64,000 bases of DNA. It comes from Vulcanimicrobiota bacterium (GTDB lineage Bacteria > Vulcanimicrobiota > Vulcanimicrobiia > Vulcanimicrobiales > Vulcanimicrobiaceae). The DNA lies in assembly GCA_027306785.1 (NCBI GenBank), contig DAHUZB010000030.1, forward strand, positions 17,115 through 81,114. The letters run 5' to 3'. Positions 60,758-64,000 of this stretch are shown in pieces (the stretch's first letter is position 1; each line of letters starts with the position of its first letter). The position numbers and the translations under genes are program-made. The notes beneath the pieces were generated by a model. The model was not told the DNA's origin, did not search any database, and was given only the letters and a program-made list of their open reading frames with translations.

Positions 60758-63700
60758 TTGAAATCCCGTCTAGCCGTTGCGGCGCTGCTCTGCGTCGCGG
60801 GCATTTCCTCGTTTGCGATACCGGGCGTCGCACAGGCGGCCGGTGCCGTTGCGAAACCGAGCGCGTCGCCGAAACCGACGCCGACGCCCGGACCGCCCTA
60901 CGCCAACATGCATTGGCGCGAGATCGGCCCCGCCGCCGCCGGAGGCCGCGTCGCGGCCGTCGCCGGCTCCGCCACCGATCCCAAACTCTACGTCGTCGGC
61001 TCCGCCGGCGGCGGCGTCTGGAAGACCGACAACAGCGGCCAGACGTGGGAGCCGATCTTCGCGCACGAGCCGGTCGCCGCGATCGGCGCCGTGACCATCG
61101 ACCCGACCGACAACAAGACGATCTGGGTCGGCACGGGCGAGGACAATCCGCGCAACGACGTCAGCTACGGCGACGGCGTCTACAAGTCGACCGACGGCGG
61201 CAAGACCTGGAAGAACATGGGGCTCGCCGCGACCAAGCAGATCTCGCGCATCCTGGTCGATCCGAGCAATCACAACCACGTGATCGTCGGCGCGCAGGGC
61301 GACCTCTTCAACGATAGCCCCGACCGCGGCGCCTACGTCACCGAAGACGGCGGCAAGACCTGGACCAAGACGCTCTATACGGGCCCCGAGGCGGGCGTCT
61401 CCGACATGGCGATGGATCCCAAGAATCCGAACGTCGTCTACGCGGGCGTGTGGCAGTTCCAGCGTCGGCCGTGGACCTTCCGGAGCGGCGGACCGCAAGA
61501 CGGTCTCTTCAAATCGACCGACGGCGGCAAGACCTGGACCAAGCTCACCGGCAACGGGCTGCCGACCGACACGATCGGCCGTATCGGCCTCGCGGTCGCG
61601 CCGAGCGATCCGAATCGCGTCTACGCGCTGATCGAATCGAAGCAGGGCATCCTGTGGCGCAGCGACGACGCGGGCGCAAAGTGGACGATGGTCTCCGACA
61701 ACACGCTCGTCGATCAGCGTCCGTTCTACTTCACCCACCTCGGCGTCGATCCCAAAAATCCGAACGTGGTTTACGGCGTCTCCGAGGCGCTCTCGAAGTC
61801 GACCGACGGCGGCAAGACGTTCAAAGCGATCGCCGATCAAGTTCACGTCGACTACCACGCGATCTGGATCGCGCCGAACGATCCCAACCGCATCATCACG
61901 GGCGAAGACGGCGGCTACGCGTTGACGCTCGACGGCGGGAAGAACTGGTTCTTCTCGGCCAACCTGCCGATCGCGCAAGTTTACCGCGTCGGGCTCTCCA
62001 ACGAGAACCCGTACTGGGTTTGCGGCGGCCTGCAAGATAACAACGGCTGGTGCGCGCCGAACAACACGCAAGATCCCTCCGGCATTCAGAACAAGGCGTG
62101 GATCGCGGTGACCGGCGGCGACGGCGAATGGACCGTTCCCGATCCGATCGATCCGAATTACATTTGGGCCGACTCGGAGAACGGCTCGCTCACCGTCATC
62201 AACAAGAAGACCAAAGATCAGTGGTTCGTGCAGCCGTACCTGCAGATGGCGGCCGAGTCGTTCGACAATCGCCTCGCGAAGGTGCGCTTCAACTGGGAGT
62301 CGCCGATCGCGTTCGCGCCGTGGGACGGCCACATTGCATGGGTGGGCGCGAACGTGCTCTTCCAGTCGACCGATCGCGGCATTCACTGGAAGGCGATCAG
62401 CCCCGATCTCACGCGCAACGACAAGGCGCATCAGGCGCCCTCGGGCGGTCCGGTAACGCACGACGTCTCCGGCGCCGAGGAGAGCGACACGATCCTCGAT
62501 ATCGAGGGCTCGAAGCTGCACAAGGGCGAGATTTGGGTCGGTACCGACGACGGACTGATTCAGCTCACGCTCGACGGCGGCAAGCACTGGCGGAACGTCA
62601 CGCCGCCCGGCGCGCCGAAGTACGGCCGCTTCGCCTCGATCTCGCCCTCGCCGCTCGTCGACGGCACCGCGTATGCGATCAACGACGGGCACTACACCGG
62701 CGACAACAAGCCGTACGTCTTCGTGACGCACGACTTCGGTAAGCACTGGACCTCGATCACGAACGGCCTGCCCGCCGCGGAGTGGGCGCGTTCGATCGGC
62801 GCCGACATCCGCAATAAGAACATCGTCTATCTCGGCACCGAAGAGGGCTTCTGGATCTCGTTCGACGGCGGCGCGAAGTGGCAGCCGTTCAAGAACAATC
62901 TGCCGACCGTCTCGGTGCACGATATCCGCATGCAGCCGCAGTTCGACGATCTCGTGATCGCGACGCACGGCCGCTCGATCTATATCATGGACGACATGAC
63001 GCCGATCCAGCAGCTTCCGCAAGCGGAGGCCGCGGGCACCTACCTCTTCCCGATTCGCACGTCGTATCAGTACAACACGCGCGAAGACGATGAAGGCACC
63101 TACACCAACTACACGGGCGACAATCCGCCGCAGGGAACGCTGATCACGTTCTATCAGAAGTCGGCCGAGAAAGCCGCTCCGAAACTCGAGATCCTCGACG
63201 CGCAGGGACAAGTGATCCGTACCTATCAGGGCACGCACAAGGTGCACGGTAAGGAGATCCCCTACGTAACGAACAAGGTCGGTATCAACCGCTTCGTGTG
63301 GGATTGGACGACCGACGGCCCGGTCAAATGGTTCGGCGCGGCGCGTAAGCGCTATCAGGGTCCGAACGACGGCCCGATCGTTCCGCCCGGTTCGTACACC
63401 GCGCGATTGACGATCGGTTCGAAGGTGATGACGCGGCGCTTCACGGTGAAGGCCTCGCCCGGAACCAAGGTGACGCAGGCGCAGCTCGAGCAGAGCTATC
63501 GCGTGGCGCTGCAAGGCCGGACGATGTTCAGCCAAGTCGACGAGATGCTCAACAATCTCGATGCGGTGAAGAAGAGCCTCGACGCGGCGACCGCAGCGGC
63601 CAAGAAGGCGAAGAACGCCGGTGCCGAGACCAAGCTCGCAGCGCTTGCGAGCGCTCGCGACGGCGTGTTCAACACGCTCACCGCGAACTACCACAACGAC

Positions 63701-63931
63701 GAAGACTCGATCGAGCGCCCCGGCGCGCTGCGCGAAGATCTGCAATTGATTCAGTACCTCGGCGGCGGCGTCGTGACGCCGGCGATGGAGGACTATCTGC
63801 ATCGTGTGAATCTCGAGCTGCGTAACGGACGCATGCGGTACGACGCCTTCGTCAAGGACCAGGTTCCGGCACTCGACGAGCAGTTGAAATCGCTCGGCGA
63901 AAAACCGGTGACGATCACCCCGATTCACTAG
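60758..63931 (+). CDS. Large exported Asp-box (BNR/VPS10-like) beta-propeller protein
   Basis: The 1057-residue protein has a signal peptide (about 1-28) and then MHWREIGPAAAGGRVAAVAG and Asp-box repeats (STDGGKTW, TDNSGQTW) across about 50-720, followed by a C-terminal extension with a helical Lys/Ala-rich stretch. It is a paralogue of the 7765-10737 protein. Catalytic sialidase residues are not apparent, and the substrate is unknown. The start is TTG 60758 with GGAGG ten bases upstream. Confidence 0.9.
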   Translation: MKSRLAVAALLCVAGISSFAIPGVAQAAGAVAKPSASPKPTPTPGPPYANMHWREIGPAAAGGRVAAVAGSATDPKLYVVGSAGGGVWKTDNSGQTWEPIFAHEPVAAIGAVTIDPTDNKTIWVGTGEDNPRNDVSYGDGVYKSTDGGKTWKNMGLAATKQISRILVDPSNHNHVIVGAQGDLFNDSPDRGAYVTEDGGKTWTKTLYTGPEAGVSDMAMDPKNPNVVYAGVWQFQRRPWTFRSGGPQDGLFKSTDGGKTWTKLTGNGLPTDTIGRIGLAVAPSDPNRVYALIESKQGILWRSDDAGAKWTMVSDNTLVDQRPFYFTHLGVDPKNPNVVYGVSEALSKSTDGGKTFKAIADQVHVDYHAIWIAPNDPNRIITGEDGGYALTLDGGKNWFFSANLPIAQVYRVGLSNENPYWVCGGLQDNNGWCAPNNTQDPSGIQNKAWIAVTGGDGEWTVPDPIDPNYIWADSENGSLTVINKKTKDQWFVQPYLQMAAESFDNRLAKVRFNWESPIAFAPWDGHIAWVGANVLFQSTDRGIHWKAISPDLTRNDKAHQAPSGGPVTHDVSGAEESDTILDIEGSKLHKGEIWVGTDDGLIQLTLDGGKHWRNVTPPGAPKYGRFASISPSPLVDGTAYAINDGHYTGDNKPYVFVTHDFGKHWTSITNGLPAAEWARSIGADIRNKNIVYLGTEEGFWISFDGGAKWQPFKNNLPTVSVHDIRMQPQFDDLVIATHGRSIYIMDDMTPIQQLPQAEAAGTYLFPIRTSYQYNTREDDEGTYTNYTGDNPPQGTLITFYQKSAEKAAPKLEILDAQGQVIRTYQGTHKVHGKEIPYVTNKVGINRFVWDWTTDGPVKWFGAARKRYQGPNDGPIVPPGSYTARLTIGSKVMTRRFTVKASPGTKVTQAQLEQSYRVALQGRTMFSQVDEMLNNLDAVKKSLDAATAAAKKAKNAGAETKLAALASARDGVFNTLTANYHNDEDSIERPGALREDLQLIQYLGGGVVTPAMEDYLHRVNLELRNGRMRYDAFVKDQVPALDEQLKSLGEKPVTITPIH

Positions 63932-63961
63932 AAACGTCATAGTCGTGGAGGACTAGCAACG

Positions 63962-64000
63962 TTGAATCTACGCACGCGCGCGGTTGCTGCAGTTGCAGCA
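63962..64000 (+). CDS. N-terminus of another exported protein (cut by window edge)
   Basis: A TTG start at 63962, with GGAGG about a dozen bases upstream as in the previous gene, opens 13 codons (MNLRTRAVAAVAA) that begin a signal peptide. No stop occurs before the window ends. Its identity cannot be judged. Confidence 0.5.
   Translation, partial: MNLRTRAVAAVAA

Noticed and set aside
60770..63940. A 1056-codon open frame antisense to the second propeller protein
   Set aside because: Same reasoning: the forward frame has a signal peptide and Asp-box repeats, the antisense frame has neither.

Overview
The window is a very GC-rich, gene-dense bacterial chromosome segment. Neighbouring genes commonly overlap by ATGA or GTGA, and starts are often GTG or TTG. 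It encodes two TonB-dependent receptors, several lipoproteins and two lytic transglycosylases, so the cell is a diderm. I see no rRNA, tRNA, CRISPR array, insertion sequence or phage gene. The mix of Asp-box propeller proteins, TonB receptors with an N-terminal carboxypeptidase-regulatory-like domain and high GC would fit a poorly sampled diderm phylum such as Eremiobacterota (Vulcanimicrobiota), Acidobacteriota or Gemmatimonadota. That placement is inference and cannot be settled from this window.

Layout. Bases 1-5668 hold a truncated secreted protein, then a compact forward operon (lipoprotein, GH130 glycosidase, anchored protein, release factor 3, lipoprotein, threonine dehydratase). Bases 5658-11437 are reverse genes: an AhpD-like protein, two secreted proteins, a large Asp-box propeller protein and a YkgJ-type cysteine-cluster protein. 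Bases 11501-13651 are a ROK kinase, a membrane protein and an SDR. Bases 13662-15405 pair a diacylglycerol glycosyltransferase with a fatty-acid-hydroxylase-like protein. Bases 15387-22647 hold a lytic transglycosylase, a lipoprotein, egtD, a four-gene QAT-type ABC importer and ppk1. Bases 22752-33090 contain two TonB receptors around an EVE protein, twin metallophosphoesterases and a sulfurtransferase/glutaredoxin/BolA cluster. Bases 33120-40114 carry an oxidoreductase, a LytS/LytTR two-component pair with an exported hydrolase, an MBL/Nudix pair, an RpiB-like isomerase and secreted proteins. Bases 40417-48795 form one long forward run: VTT protein, RNase D, aconitase, then a module of TMEM175-like protein, histidine-type decarboxylase, double-ACT protein, second TMEM175-like protein and WYL regulator. 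Bases 48771-54224 are a diguanylate cyclase with aceF and aceE. Bases 54302-58603 are an EamA exporter, a FecR-domain protein and a TPP-riboswitch-controlled thiC with a GmhB-like phosphatase. Bases 58609-64000 are a transglycosylase, a 54-residue membrane peptide, DUF190, CrcB, a photoactive-yellow-protein homologue, a second giant propeller protein and the first codons of another exported protein.

Two things stand out. First, a palindromic repeat of about 25 bp occurs five times, and four copies lie in frame inside protein linkers: one in release factor 3 and three in the E2 subunit of pyruvate dehydrogenase. In E2, two perfect inverted copies bracket an 18-bp minisatellite encoding a Ser/Gly/Ala linker. 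The fifth copy forms the end of thiC. Second, a single-domain PAS protein at 60305-60673 keeps the Tyr, Glu and Cys of photoactive yellow protein at exact spacing. Two candidate systems also deserve attention: the decarboxylase/TMEM175/ACT/WYL module, and egtD facing a QAT-type importer.
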